This document shows positions 1 to 7,185 of a stretch of 35,344 bases of DNA, piece after piece. The notes below the pieces were generated by a model. That model had not been told where the DNA came from, searched no databases, and saw only the letters and a list, made by a program, of their open reading frames with translations. This DNA comes from Negativicutes bacterium. GTDB lineage: Bacteria > Bacillota_C > Negativicutes > Sporomusales_B > JARLHX01. The DNA is taken from assembly GCA_031292015.1 (NCBI GenBank), contig JARLHY010000025.1:1-35344 (forward strand), in the 5' to 3' direction. The translations under genes and the position numbers were made by a program. The first letter of the stretch is position 1; each line of letters starts with the position of its first letter.

Positions 1-505
1 CCACGCCGATGGCCGGATTGGGCACCAGTCCGGAAGTCGTGTCCGAGCTGCCGCACTTCATACCCATGACCAGCTTGCTGATCGGACAAGGCTCCCGCAG
101 CGCCAGCGACGCCTCCCGCACCATTTCCTGGGCCAGCAGGATGCCCTGCGCCGCCGTCCGGGCCGCGCCGCCGGTTTCCTGGATGACAAGACATTCCACC
201 CGTTTGCCGCCGGCTTTTATCCCCTCGATCACCTCGGCCAGGTCGATGCCCTCGCACCCCAGGCTGACAAGAATCACTGAATGCAAGTTGGGGTTGCGGC
301 CCAGGCCGATCAGTGCTTTGTTGACCCGCCTGAGATCCATCGGGGTCTGGCCGCAGCCCTGATGATGGGTGAAGCGAGCCGTCCCCTGCACCTGGCGGAC
401 GATGTTCTCCACCACCTCATTGGCGCACACCACCGTGGACAGAACTCCCACATAGTTGCGGGTACCCGCCGTGCCGTCAGCCCGTCGATATCCCAGAAAC
501 TCCAT
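1..505 (-). CDS. UxaA/altronate dehydratase-family large subunit, N-terminal part (runs off window)
   Basis: This is a partial gene: the first 168 residues are visible and the frame is open to the window edge. Reading starts at the ATG at 505, with AGGAGG seven bases upstream. The protein begins MEFLGYRRADGTAGTRNYVG, the typical start of the catalytic subunit of UxaA-family dehydratases and lyases (altronate or galactarate dehydratase, sulfolactate sulfo-lyase SuyB). It continues with a THHQGCGQ segment and SLGCEGID, whose Cys and His residues are typical of the metal site in this family. Its start lies two bases after the stop of the SAF-domain small subunit, so the two are translationally coupled halves of one enzyme. 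These enzymes eliminate water (or sulfite) from a 2-hydroxy acid in the cytosol. The substrate cannot be told from this fragment. Confidence 0.85.
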   Translation of the reverse strand, partial: MEFLGYRRADGTAGTRNYVGVLSTVVCANEVVENIVRQVQGTARFTHHQGCGQTPMDLRRVNKALIGLGRNPNLHSVILVSLGCEGIDLAEVIEGIKAGGKRVECLVIQETGGAARTAAQGILLAQEMVREASLALREPCPISKLVMGMKCGSSDTTSGLVPNPAIGV

Positions 506-507
506 TC

Positions 508-807
508 TCAAGCCTCCTGCCGCAGGTCGCCGCGGCCCCGCAGGCTCTCGATGTTATGCACATGGGCGTGGCAGCCGGCCTCAATATCGGCGGTCGCCCG
601 CCCGATGGTTTCGCCGTACTTGAGAATCTCCTCCCCCTTGCGCACAGCGCGCACCGCGAACTTGTGCCCATAGGGAATATCCTCCCTGATAATCATCCGG
701 CTGAGCTCGCGGTCCAGCCGGACCGCCGCCTCCTGACCGGCTTTCAGTTCCTGCACCGCCGTGGCGACATTATCCGCCCCGCGCAGGACGATTGCGTCGA
801 TAGCCAT
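508..807 (-). CDS. UxaA-family dehydratase small subunit (SAF domain)
   Basis: The 99-residue protein is a single SAF domain, the small N-terminal module of altronate/galactarate dehydratases and of SuyA-type sulfolactate lyases. Family hallmarks are IPYGHKFAV (around residues 44-52), GEEILKYGETIGRAT (around 58-72) and the terminal HVHNIES. In this family the SAF domain closes over the active site of the large subunit, which follows immediately downstream. GGGAGGAAGG lies just before the ATG at 807. The substrate is unassigned: the family spans hexonates, aldarates and sulfolactate. Confidence 0.88.
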   Translation of the reverse strand: MAIDAIVLRGADNVATAVQELKAGQEAAVRLDRELSRMIIREDIPYGHKFAVRAVRKGEEILKYGETIGRATADIEAGCHAHVHNIESLRGRGDLRQEA

Positions 808-880
808 CTGCCTTCCTCCCTGTCTTTTTCACTATATTTGTTTGCTGCCATTGGCCCGCCTTCGCTGTGCGGCCAGCCGG

Positions 881-1639
881 TCAGCCAAACGACGCCGTCA
901 CCGCCGCGTACGCCCGGTCGAACCGGTCCGCGGCAATCCTCTTTCTCCCCACATAATCGGCGAAGTACTCCCAGGAGGCGACCTCGTCCAACAGGCCCTC
1001 CACTGTGAAAACGCGGCTGAACACCTTGTTTTTGGCATGTTCCGAGCCGAATAACCGCAGCGACACCACATCATTGATTCTGATATCGGGATAGAGATTG
1101 AACTTGATCTTGCTGTAGTCAAAGCTGCTTTCGTGCAGTCGGGCCATGGTGTGGGCCGCAATGCGCAGCATGAACTGGTACAGGACGTTGTTGTCGGTCA
1201 TGCGGTCCAGCCGGCACCACACATGATAACCCCGCCCGCTGGCAAGGATCAGCGGCTCGCAGCCCAGCTCGCCGAGCCGGTCGCTGATGGTCCTGACAGC
1301 AAAAGCCATTTCCGGAATCACCACCGTATTATTGGTTTTGTGATTGTTGTCCAGATTGAAACAGAACATATTGTTCCGGTCCGCGGCAAAATAAAGACAG
1401 ACATTGCACTCTTTGGCGATATGAGCCTTGAGCAGCGCGTCCATCCGCCCTTCGGGGATATTGACAAGCTTGTACTTGTGCAGCAACCCGGAAAGAGTCA
1501 GCTCGCCGTATTCCAGCTCAGCCCCGCCACAGAGCAGTTCCTCCAGAAAAGCGAACCCGAAACATTCGGTCTCAATTTTGGCCTTGTCCTGCGGCAGGCC
1601 GCTATAGAACTCTTTCAGCAGCGTCAGCTTGGCATCCAT
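881..1639 (-). CDS. Archaeo-eukaryotic primase (AEP)-like protein
   Basis: The 252-residue protein has no annotation I can name exactly, but its middle carries an AEP/PrimPol-like pattern. A strand ending FCFNLDN (residues 92-98) fits motif I, a helix follows, then SGRGYHVW (134-141) fits motif II, the nucleotide-binding S-G-x-G-x-H. LRLFGSEHAKNK (about 184-195) resembles the primase stretch ahead of or at motif III. Compared with LigD-type FDLDP, the first metal ligand is Asn (N95) and only D97 remains, so polymerase activity may be altered or absent. It is single-domain, with no helicase or ligase. The ATG at 1639 overlaps the end of the upstream HAD gene by 16 bases, with GAGGT six bases before it, so the two are probably translationally coupled. 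The fold call is from motifs alone. Confidence 0.62.
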   Translation of the reverse strand: MDAKLTLLKEFYSGLPQDKAKIETECFGFAFLEELLCGGAELEYGELTLSGLLHKYKLVNIPEGRMDALLKAHIAKECNVCLYFAADRNNMFCFNLDNNHKTNNTVVIPEMAFAVRTISDRLGELGCEPLILASGRGYHVWCRLDRMTDNNVLYQFMLRIAAHTMARLHESSFDYSKIKFNLYPDIRINDVVSLRLFGSEHAKNKVFSRVFTVEGLLDEVASWEYFADYVGRKRIAADRFDRAYAAVTASFG

Positions 1640-2202
1640 TGCTTGACCTCGTCAAAGATTTTAAAACCCCTGGCTTTGTAGTCCGCCAGGCTTTGGTGCT
1701 TGGCCATCACCGGATAGAAAACACTCACAGCGTAGCGTTCGCCGTGAATGATGTTAAAAATATCGTCATCCACCAGGTAGTCGATGCCCCAGGCCCTGCA
1801 GAAAACGATTTTATTCCAGGCCATGAACAGGTGGTCATAAGGGATGTTGTTGTCCTTCAGCCATTTTCCGGTACACTCATTGGCTCTTCTCAGATCCCGG
1901 TAAGTGCAGATGACAATCCGCCAGCCTTTTTTTTTCAGCCACTGCAAGAATTCGACGCCATCGGAACGGGCCCCGGCCAGCTGATAACACTGCTGGTGAA
2001 TCCGGTAGCGAAAAAAAGAGTACTCGGTGCTGAGTAGCTCGCTGCCGTCCGGCTCGCCGCTCCTGATCCTGGCGAGATAGTCCTGAAAAATGTCCTGCGA
2101 AAAAGCGTAGTCGTCGCTGTAGTCGAAGGTCGTTTGCTGCAGCGTTTCCGTAAAATTGTTCAACGTATCGTCAAGATCGACGGCTATTGTTCTGATGATC
2201 AT
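1624..2202 (-). CDS. HAD-superfamily hydrolase, 5'(3')-deoxyribonucleotidase-like
   Basis: The 192-residue protein has the four HAD motifs in order: DLDDT (D9 nucleophile, D11), ICTYRD with T100, K131 in WNKIVF, and DYLVDDD (141-147) for magnesium. The size, the long cap inserted between motifs I and II, and the ending resemble the NT5C group that dephosphorylates deoxyribonucleotides. The substrate is inferred from size and layout only. It is the first gene of a pair with the primase-like protein, whose start lies inside its last codons. A purine-rich GGAAACGGGGCGA precedes the ATG at 2202. A terminator-like hairpin at 2342-2369 separates it from the upstream MFS gene, so the pair probably has its own promoter in 2203-2340, which I could not pick out. 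Confidence 0.75.
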   Translation of the reverse strand: MIIRTIAVDLDDTLNNFTETLQQTTFDYSDDYAFSQDIFQDYLARIRSGEPDGSELLSTEYSFFRYRIHQQCYQLAGARSDGVEFLQWLKKKGWRIVICTYRDLRRANECTGKWLKDNNIPYDHLFMAWNKIVFCRAWGIDYLVDDDIFNIIHGERYAVSVFYPVMAKHQSLADYKARGFKIFDEVKQWMPS

Positions 2203-2341
2203 TCGCCCCGTTTCCTGCGCTGCGCCGAGGCAGTGCCGGCGCTTATCTGCTTACCTTCTTTCGCATAAAAGAGTAAAATCCTCTTTCCTTCGCCGCCAAA
2301 ATCATCTGGATAAAGTTTCCCCAGGCCGGAGGCAACAGTGA

Positions 2342-2369
2342 GACAAACCACCCCTGCGGGTGGTTTGTC
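2342..2369. terminator. Perfect 12-bp hairpin between MFS gene and HAD/primase pair
   Basis: GACAAACCACCC (2342-2353), a CTGC loop and the exact complement (2358-2369). It lies 50 bases past the MFS stop on the minus strand. A T-rich tract follows on the plus strand only, so it may act as an RNA end-protecting structure for the minus transcript rather than a classic terminator. Confidence 0.55.
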
Positions 2370-2419
2370 ATTTGAAATTATTATTTTTTTGCTTCCTGAA
2401 CCGGGAGTTAAACCCGGTT

Positions 2420-3784
2420 TTACGCTGACTTCGTCACCTGCATATCATTGCAGGGCTCATCCAGGGAGGCGATAATCAACAGACTGAAGATCGAGCAAGC
2501 CGCAAGAAAGGTGAAAACCATGTTCCAGTTGTAGGCATCCAAAATAACCCCCACCGCAAACGGGGCCAGCGTGCTTCCGAGCTGCCCTCCGGTGTTGACC
2601 ACGCCGTATGCGACAGGGTACTTTTCCTTGGTAGTCACTCCCATCGCATAGACCGAAAAAGCCGAAAAACCGATGCTGAACAGGAAACCGGCCATGAATA
2701 GCAGCAGCCCCAGCAGCATTGCGTTGTCAGGCGCGTAGATCAGGCTGTACATCATGATTGTCGTGCACAATGCGCTGACCAACATAAGCGGTTTCCGCCG
2801 CTTGTTCAAAATACGGTCCGAAATCCAGCCCCCGACGATGTTGCCGGCAACCGCACCAACGAAGGGAGCAGAGGCAAGAACCCCCATTTTCATTGATGTG
2901 AAACCTTTCACCGTCATGAGATATGTGGGGATCCAGGACATGATCACATAGATGATACCGTTCATGAAAAGATATCCCACCGCGTTGCCGACGACATTCC
3001 AGGAACGGAACAGCTTGGCATTGGTATCCACAAGCTCCACTTTCTTCATGCGGATAAGTTTATCCAGCCACCGCAAATCATACTGTGGCTTTACCGCCTC
3101 AGTTGCCGTGTCGGTCACCGCTTTTTCGGTCGTAATGTATTCCAGCTCTGCGGCAGAGACATACTTGCTTTCAGAAGGCTTATTGGTCACCGCCAAATAC
3201 CATATGACAGACAACAATACGCCCGGAATGGCAAAAATCAGAAAGATTTCCCGCCAGCCATAAAGCTCCATAATGATCACGCAAATAGGCGGAACAATCA
3301 CCGGCCCGCACTTGGACGCAGCCAGGTAAGCGCCTGTGGCTGTACCCTTTTCCTTGGGAGGAAACCAGTGATTGATGGTTGACAGACAGCCAATCGGCAG
3401 AGGACCTTCGGCGAGTCCCAGACCCATGCGGGTCAATTTCAGGGTAAACACCGATGAAGTGATCCCCTGAAGACCGGTGAACAACGACGTCAAAAGCATC
3501 GCCAGCGGAAAGACTTTCTTCACACCGATCTTGGAATAAATAAAGCCGGCGGGAATCTGCGCTATGGCGTACCCCAGGAAAAGCAGGCTGATTATGCCTC
3601 CCGCCTCGGTGTTGCTCAGTCCGAACTCTTTCTTGATAAAGGGCAGCGCGACGCCAAGATTCGCCCGGTCAGCGGTTGCGATCGTGTATATCACAAAAAT
3701 AAGTACCAATACAACCCAGCGATAACTGGTCATTTTTCCTGCCACGGGACCATTTGCCTCCTGACCCTGATTAAGTGGCGACAT
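2420..3784 (-). CDS. MFS transporter, anion:cation symporter (ACS) family
   Basis: The 454-residue membrane protein has about 12 hydrophobic segments in two halves split by a charged loop (around residues 205-265). The first segment ends YTIATADRANLGVALPFIKK, the ACS-family signature region also seen in glucarate, galactonate and phthalate symporters. A second family feature is GLGLAEGPLPIG in the fourth to fifth segment. It most likely imports an organic acid with protons. GGGGGG lies seven bases before the ATG at 3784. It sits 197 bases downstream of the PEP-mutase-family lyase on the same strand, so it may share that gene's sigma-54 promoter and import the lyase pathway's substrate. This is inferred from position. 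Confidence 0.88.
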   Translation of the reverse strand: MSPLNQGQEANGPVAGKMTSYRWVVLVLIFVIYTIATADRANLGVALPFIKKEFGLSNTEAGGIISLLFLGYAIAQIPAGFIYSKIGVKKVFPLAMLLTSLFTGLQGITSSVFTLKLTRMGLGLAEGPLPIGCLSTINHWFPPKEKGTATGAYLAASKCGPVIVPPICVIIMELYGWREIFLIFAIPGVLLSVIWYLAVTNKPSESKYVSAAELEYITTEKAVTDTATEAVKPQYDLRWLDKLIRMKKVELVDTNAKLFRSWNVVGNAVGYLFMNGIIYVIMSWIPTYLMTVKGFTSMKMGVLASAPFVGAVAGNIVGGWISDRILNKRRKPLMLVSALCTTIMMYSLIYAPDNAMLLGLLLFMAGFLFSIGFSAFSVYAMGVTTKEKYPVAYGVVNTGGQLGSTLAPFAVGVILDAYNWNMVFTFLAACSIFSLLIIASLDEPCNDMQVTKSA

Positions 3785-3888
3785 GATTCATCCCCCCCTA
3801 ATTGATGATCCGCACCGGATCCAGCTTTGCAGCGCTCTTTGCCGCCCTTTGTATTGGTAATGGCGGCTTATCTTTATGCAGCTCGTTT

Positions 3889-3932
3889 TTCGGTCCCGGA
3901 AGCCGCTGCGCCGAACGACTGCCGGAACCGAA
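3889..3932. other. Imperfect inverted repeat between lyase and MFS genes
   Basis: TTCGGTCCCGG (3889-3899) pairs with CCGGAACCGAA (3922-3932) with one mismatch, around a 22-base GC-rich loop. It may modulate read-through from the lyase gene to the transporter gene. No U-tract follows on either strand. The rest of 3785-3981 shows no gene. Confidence 0.3.
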
Positions 3933-3981
3933 ACCCACTCCGGCCTGCTTTAGATCCGTTTTAGCGATAAGTATAAACTTT

Positions 3982-4848
3982 TTACTGGTTTCCTGCCAGC
4001 GTCTTTTCCAGTTCTCTGGCCTTCGTAAGCCCCAGCAATTCATTAAACTCGGTGAAGGTTGTCATATTCTGTTCGTAAACCAAAGTCGTGTCAGCCTGTT
4101 TAAACGCCGCAAGCATTTCCCGGATCGCCTTCGTCACTGTAAAAATCGTTGAATCGGGATAATGGGAAATCTTGTAACCCATATCTTCAAGCTGTTTTCC
4201 TGTGAGGAAAGGCGTCTTTCCGCCCTCGACCATATTGGCCATAAGCGGCTTTTTGATAACCTGGGCGATCTTTTCCATCTCCGCTATGGACTGGGGAGCC
4301 TCGACGAAAATAATGTCTGCGCCGGCTTCGGCATACGCCTGGGCCCGCTCCAGGGCATCTTCGAGCCCATGGATCGCCCGGGCGTCCGTCCTGGCGATGA
4401 TGGCAAAATCCTCTGATCTTCTGGCATAAGTAGCGGCTTTTATTTTCGCCACCATCTCCGCTTTGGCCACCACCTGCTTGCCTTCCATGTGCCCGCAGCG
4501 TTTCGGAATTACCTGATCCTCCATCTGGATGGCGGCAATCCCCGCATTTTCGTATTCTTTCACCGTTCTGACGACATTCAATACTCCCCCGTACCCGGTA
4601 TCGGCATCAGCCAGGATCGGGATATCGATCGCCGCTGCCATTCTTCTGGCCTGATCCGCCATTTCCGACATGGTCAAAAGGCCGATGTCCGGCTGGCCGA
4701 GCAGGCTGGCCGATGCTCCATAGCCTGTCATGAATACTGCCGGAAACCCAGCCATTTCAATCAAACGGGCTGACCAGACATCATGGGCCCCGACGGCCAT
4801 GATGATCCCTTTCTTGTTCAGAAGCTGACGTAATTTCTTGGCCTGCAT
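3982..4848 (-). CDS. Isocitrate lyase/PEP mutase-family carboxylate lyase (methylisocitrate lyase-like)
   Basis: The 288-residue TIM-barrel enzyme has the superfamily landmarks: GAHDVWSARLIE near the start, DADTGYGG (magnesium-binding aspartates), EDQ, then PKRCGH, the catalytic-cysteine loop of lyases such as methylisocitrate lyase, 2,3-dimethylmalate lyase and some oxaloacetate decarboxylases. IIARTDAR is also present. It should cleave a C-C bond in a 2-hydroxy di- or tricarboxylate; the exact substrate is open. A longer frame begins at 4941, but the ATG at 4848 has GGAGGG seven bases upstream and lies about 54 bases after the predicted sigma-54 start site, while the 4941 start would lie upstream of that promoter. 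The divergent PrpR-type activator is probably its regulator. No methylcitrate synthase or dehydratase gene is nearby, so a standard propionate operon is not supported. Confidence 0.85.
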   Translation of the reverse strand: MQAKKLRQLLNKKGIIMAVGAHDVWSARLIEMAGFPAVFMTGYGASASLLGQPDIGLLTMSEMADQARRMAAAIDIPILADADTGYGGVLNVVRTVKEYENAGIAAIQMEDQVIPKRCGHMEGKQVVAKAEMVAKIKAATYARRSEDFAIIARTDARAIHGLEDALERAQAYAEAGADIIFVEAPQSIAEMEKIAQVIKKPLMANMVEGGKTPFLTGKQLEDMGYKISHYPDSTIFTVTKAIREMLAAFKQADTTLVYEQNMTTFTEFNELLGLTKARELEKTLAGNQ

Positions 4849-4910
4849 AATAAAACCCTCCATTTTTAATAAACTTGCGAAATGGTCAATCCATTCTCTG
4901 CCTATTATAT

Positions 4911-4928
4911 AAGCACGAAGCATGCCAA
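4911..4928 (-). promoter_or_regulatory. Sigma-54 (-24/-12) promoter for the lyase gene
   Basis: On the minus strand the sequence reads TTGGCATGCTTCGTGCTT: the GG at -24 and GC at -12 are exactly 10 bases apart, against the consensus TGGCAC-N5-TTGC. Transcription would begin near 4902. The divergent neighbour encodes a sigma-54 activator with GAFTGA, which strongly supports the call. Confidence 0.75.
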
Positions 4929-5024
4929 ATTCTTTCGCCATGCTTTCATACCCCTCCGCCCTGCCCGGAAGAAGGAAGGATTCTTGTTATTGCAGGCCTT
5001 TTCAGCAGTTCGAACCAGCAGGCG

Positions 5025-5053
5025 TTTAAAAACCGGCATAATCATGGTATAAT
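5025..5053 (+). promoter_or_regulatory. Extended -10 (sigma-A) promoter for the PrpR-type regulator gene
   Basis: TGGTATAAT (5045-5053) is a perfect extended -10, with TTTAAA (5025-5030, four of six matches to TTGACA) 17 bases upstream. The start site would fall near 5060, just before the GTTAC palindromes, suggesting autorepression. Confidence 0.65.
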
Positions 5054-5067
5054 TTTTTTGTATCAAA

Positions 5068-5100
5068 GTTACTGTACTATAGTAACTCAGTTACAGTAAC
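5068..5100. promoter_or_regulatory. Nested GTTAC palindromes, probable binding site of the sigma-54 activator
   Basis: GTTACTGT (5068-5075) is mirrored by ACAGTAAC (5093-5100), and an inner GTAAC-TCA-GTTAC lies at 5082-5094. The block is about 140-175 bases upstream of the -24/-12 promoter, a usual distance for an enhancer-type activator site, and just downstream of the regulator's own start site. Confidence 0.6.
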
Positions 5101-5144
5101 ACATCTCATTTTTTTTGCATCATGCACCGGGAAGGAGAACCAAA

Positions 5145-7079
5145 ATGTCGGTAAAGCTGGCGATCTTCAGCTACCCCAAGATGAAGGACGAAATGGAAGC
5201 CATCTGGAACGAATACAAGTCAAAAGCCACCATTCAAGTTGTGGAAGGACCACTGGGGGAAGTTCTCGCTCAGGCCAAAAAGCTGGAAAGGGAAGGCGCT
5301 TTCGATGTTTACATCAGTGCCGGAGCCAACGCCGTACTTCTGCGCCAAAACGTCTCTACCCCCGTCGTCAGCATCAGGGTTACCGGTTTTGACCTTTTGC
5401 GGTCAATCCAACATGCGCAAAAATATGACGGGAAAATAGCTGTTGTCAATTATAAGAAAAACATCCCCGAACTCCAGGAAATCCAGGAAGTGTTGAAAGT
5501 ATCTATAACTCAGGCCATATACACCAGCGAAAGGGATCTGCTCAAAAAATTAAACACCCTTAAAACAGCCGGCGTAAAAACCATCATTGGCCATAGCAAC
5601 GCCTGTGATGTGGCCGAAAAAATCGGTCTGCAGAGCGTTTTGGTCTACACCCGGGAGGCTATGCGGCAAGCCCTCGAAAGTGCTTATGAACTGGCCACAT
5701 CCATGCGTCACGAACTGGAAAAGGCCGGGCGGCTTAAAGCCATTCTTGACTATACATACAGCGGCATCATCGCTACCGACAGCCAGGGTAAAATCACCGT
5801 CTTCAACAAAGAAGCCGAAAAAATTGTCGGCATCCGCGCCAAAAACGCCCTCCATCAACCCATCGAAACCATCATCCCCAACACCAAGATCAACAATGTC
5901 ATAAAAACCGGCCAACCCGAGTTGAATCAGCTGCAGAAAATCGGCTCCTCATACATTTTTACAAACCGGGTGCCGATCTGCGCCCATAATGAACTGGTCG
6001 GCGTTGTCGCCACGTTTCAGGACGTAACCACCATTCAGAAAGCAGAAGGGCAGATCCGAAAAAATCTGCATGATAAAGGTTTGGTGGCCAAATTCAGTTT
6101 CGATGATATTTTGGGTAAAAGCCCGGCACTCATGGAAACAGTGGCGTTGGCCAAAATATTTGCCCTTACCGAATCAACCGTCATGATCACCGGAGAAACT
6201 GGCACCGGCAAGGAACTGCTGGCGCAAAGCATTCATAACCACAGCCCCCGCCGCACCAAGCCTTTTGTGGCAGTCAACTGCTCCGCCCTGCCGGAAACCC
6301 TTCTGGAGAGCGAACTGTTCGGCTACGAAGACGGCGCCTTTACCGGAGCGAGGCGCGGCGGCAAAACAGGCCTCTTTGAACTTGCCCACACCGGCACTAT
6401 CTTTCTTGATGAAATCGGCGAAATCTCTCCCTCCCTTCAGGCCAGGCTGCTGCGAGTCCTGCAGGAAAAGGAGATTATGCGGGTGGGGTGCGATCGAATC
6501 ATACCGGTTGACGCAAGAGTCATCACCGCCACGAACAATGACATCTGGCAAGCCGTTCAGGACAGGAAAATGCGCGAAGACCTGTACTACCGGCTGAACG
6601 TATTGCATATCAAACTGCCGCCTCTGCGCCACAGGCAGGGCGATATATCGCTTCTGGCCTGGCACTATATAAAAAAATTTGCCCCGGATATGCTGGAGGA
6701 TTATCAGCAATGTTTTTCCGAAATTGCTTGCGCTCTTGAAAGCTATAGCTGGCCGGGAAATATCCGGGAACTGCGGAATGTGATGGAGCGGTTGACGGTT
6801 CTGGCGAAGGCATCCGGAAGCTGCCTGCGGCAACCGCAAAAATATCTGCAGGAAATGCTGCCCTACCGGACCGCTCCCCTGGATACCGTCAGAGAAATAA
6901 GCGATGGCCGCCAATATGTCCGGTCATCGTGCGCAGGCATTTCGCCGGAAGATATCCTGCGCGTCCTGGAAGAAGCGAAAGGCAACAAAGTGGAAGCCGC
7001 GCGACGGCTGGGAATGAGTCGAATGACGCTCTGGCGCAGGCTCAATAGCCTGTCCAGGAGCAGCCAGGCAGAAAAGTAG
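5145..7079 (+). CDS. PrpR-type sigma-54-dependent transcriptional activator
   Basis: The 644-residue protein has four parts. Residues about 5-175 are a PrpR_N-type sensor fold, seen in propionate and related carboxylate regulators. Residues about 185-300 form a PAS domain (GIIATDSQGKITVFNKEAE). Residues about 320-560 are the AAA+ engine with Walker A GETGTGKE, the sigma-54-contacting GAFTGA loop and Walker B FLDEIGE. The C-terminus is a Fis-type helix-turn-helix (VEAARRLGMSRMTLWRRL). It should bind a small carboxylate or its CoA-related metabolite and activate the divergent lyase promoter. The ATG at 5145 has GGAG upstream; the in-frame ATG at 5115 lacks a site. It is monocistronic and ends at a shared terminator. 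Confidence 0.92.
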   Translation: MSVKLAIFSYPKMKDEMEAIWNEYKSKATIQVVEGPLGEVLAQAKKLEREGAFDVYISAGANAVLLRQNVSTPVVSIRVTGFDLLRSIQHAQKYDGKIAVVNYKKNIPELQEIQEVLKVSITQAIYTSERDLLKKLNTLKTAGVKTIIGHSNACDVAEKIGLQSVLVYTREAMRQALESAYELATSMRHELEKAGRLKAILDYTYSGIIATDSQGKITVFNKEAEKIVGIRAKNALHQPIETIIPNTKINNVIKTGQPELNQLQKIGSSYIFTNRVPICAHNELVGVVATFQDVTTIQKAEGQIRKNLHDKGLVAKFSFDDILGKSPALMETVALAKIFALTESTVMITGETGTGKELLAQSIHNHSPRRTKPFVAVNCSALPETLLESELFGYEDGAFTGARRGGKTGLFELAHTGTIFLDEIGEISPSLQARLLRVLQEKEIMRVGCDRIIPVDARVITATNNDIWQAVQDRKMREDLYYRLNVLHIKLPPLRHRQGDISLLAWHYIKKFAPDMLEDYQQCFSEIACALESYSWPGNIRELRNVMERLTVLAKASGSCLRQPQKYLQEMLPYRTAPLDTVREISDGRQYVRSSCAGISPEDILRVLEEAKGNKVEAARRLGMSRMTLWRRLNSLSRSSQAEK

Positions 7080-7107
7080 GCCCGGTAGATTTCGGATACA
7101 CAGCAAA

Positions 7108-7133
7108 AAAAGAAGCGGCTCGCCGCTTCTTTT
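7108..7133. terminator. Bidirectional intrinsic terminator
   Basis: Stem AAAAGAAGCGG / CCGCTTCTTTT with a 4-base loop, flanked by A and T runs, between the convergent regulator (ends 7079) and MFS (ends 7186) genes. The last bases of the window (35333-35340) repeat its left arm, AGAAGCGG. Confidence 0.85.
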
Positions 7134-7185
7134 GGCTTTCTCGGACCGGTTTAGCCTTATGTCGTCTGCGGAGTGGTCAGCGCCC

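Noticed and set aside
4849..4941. Longer N-terminus for the lyase starting at 4941
   Set aside because: The sigma-54 promoter lies inside this stretch, and a strong ribosome site fits the ATG at 4848.
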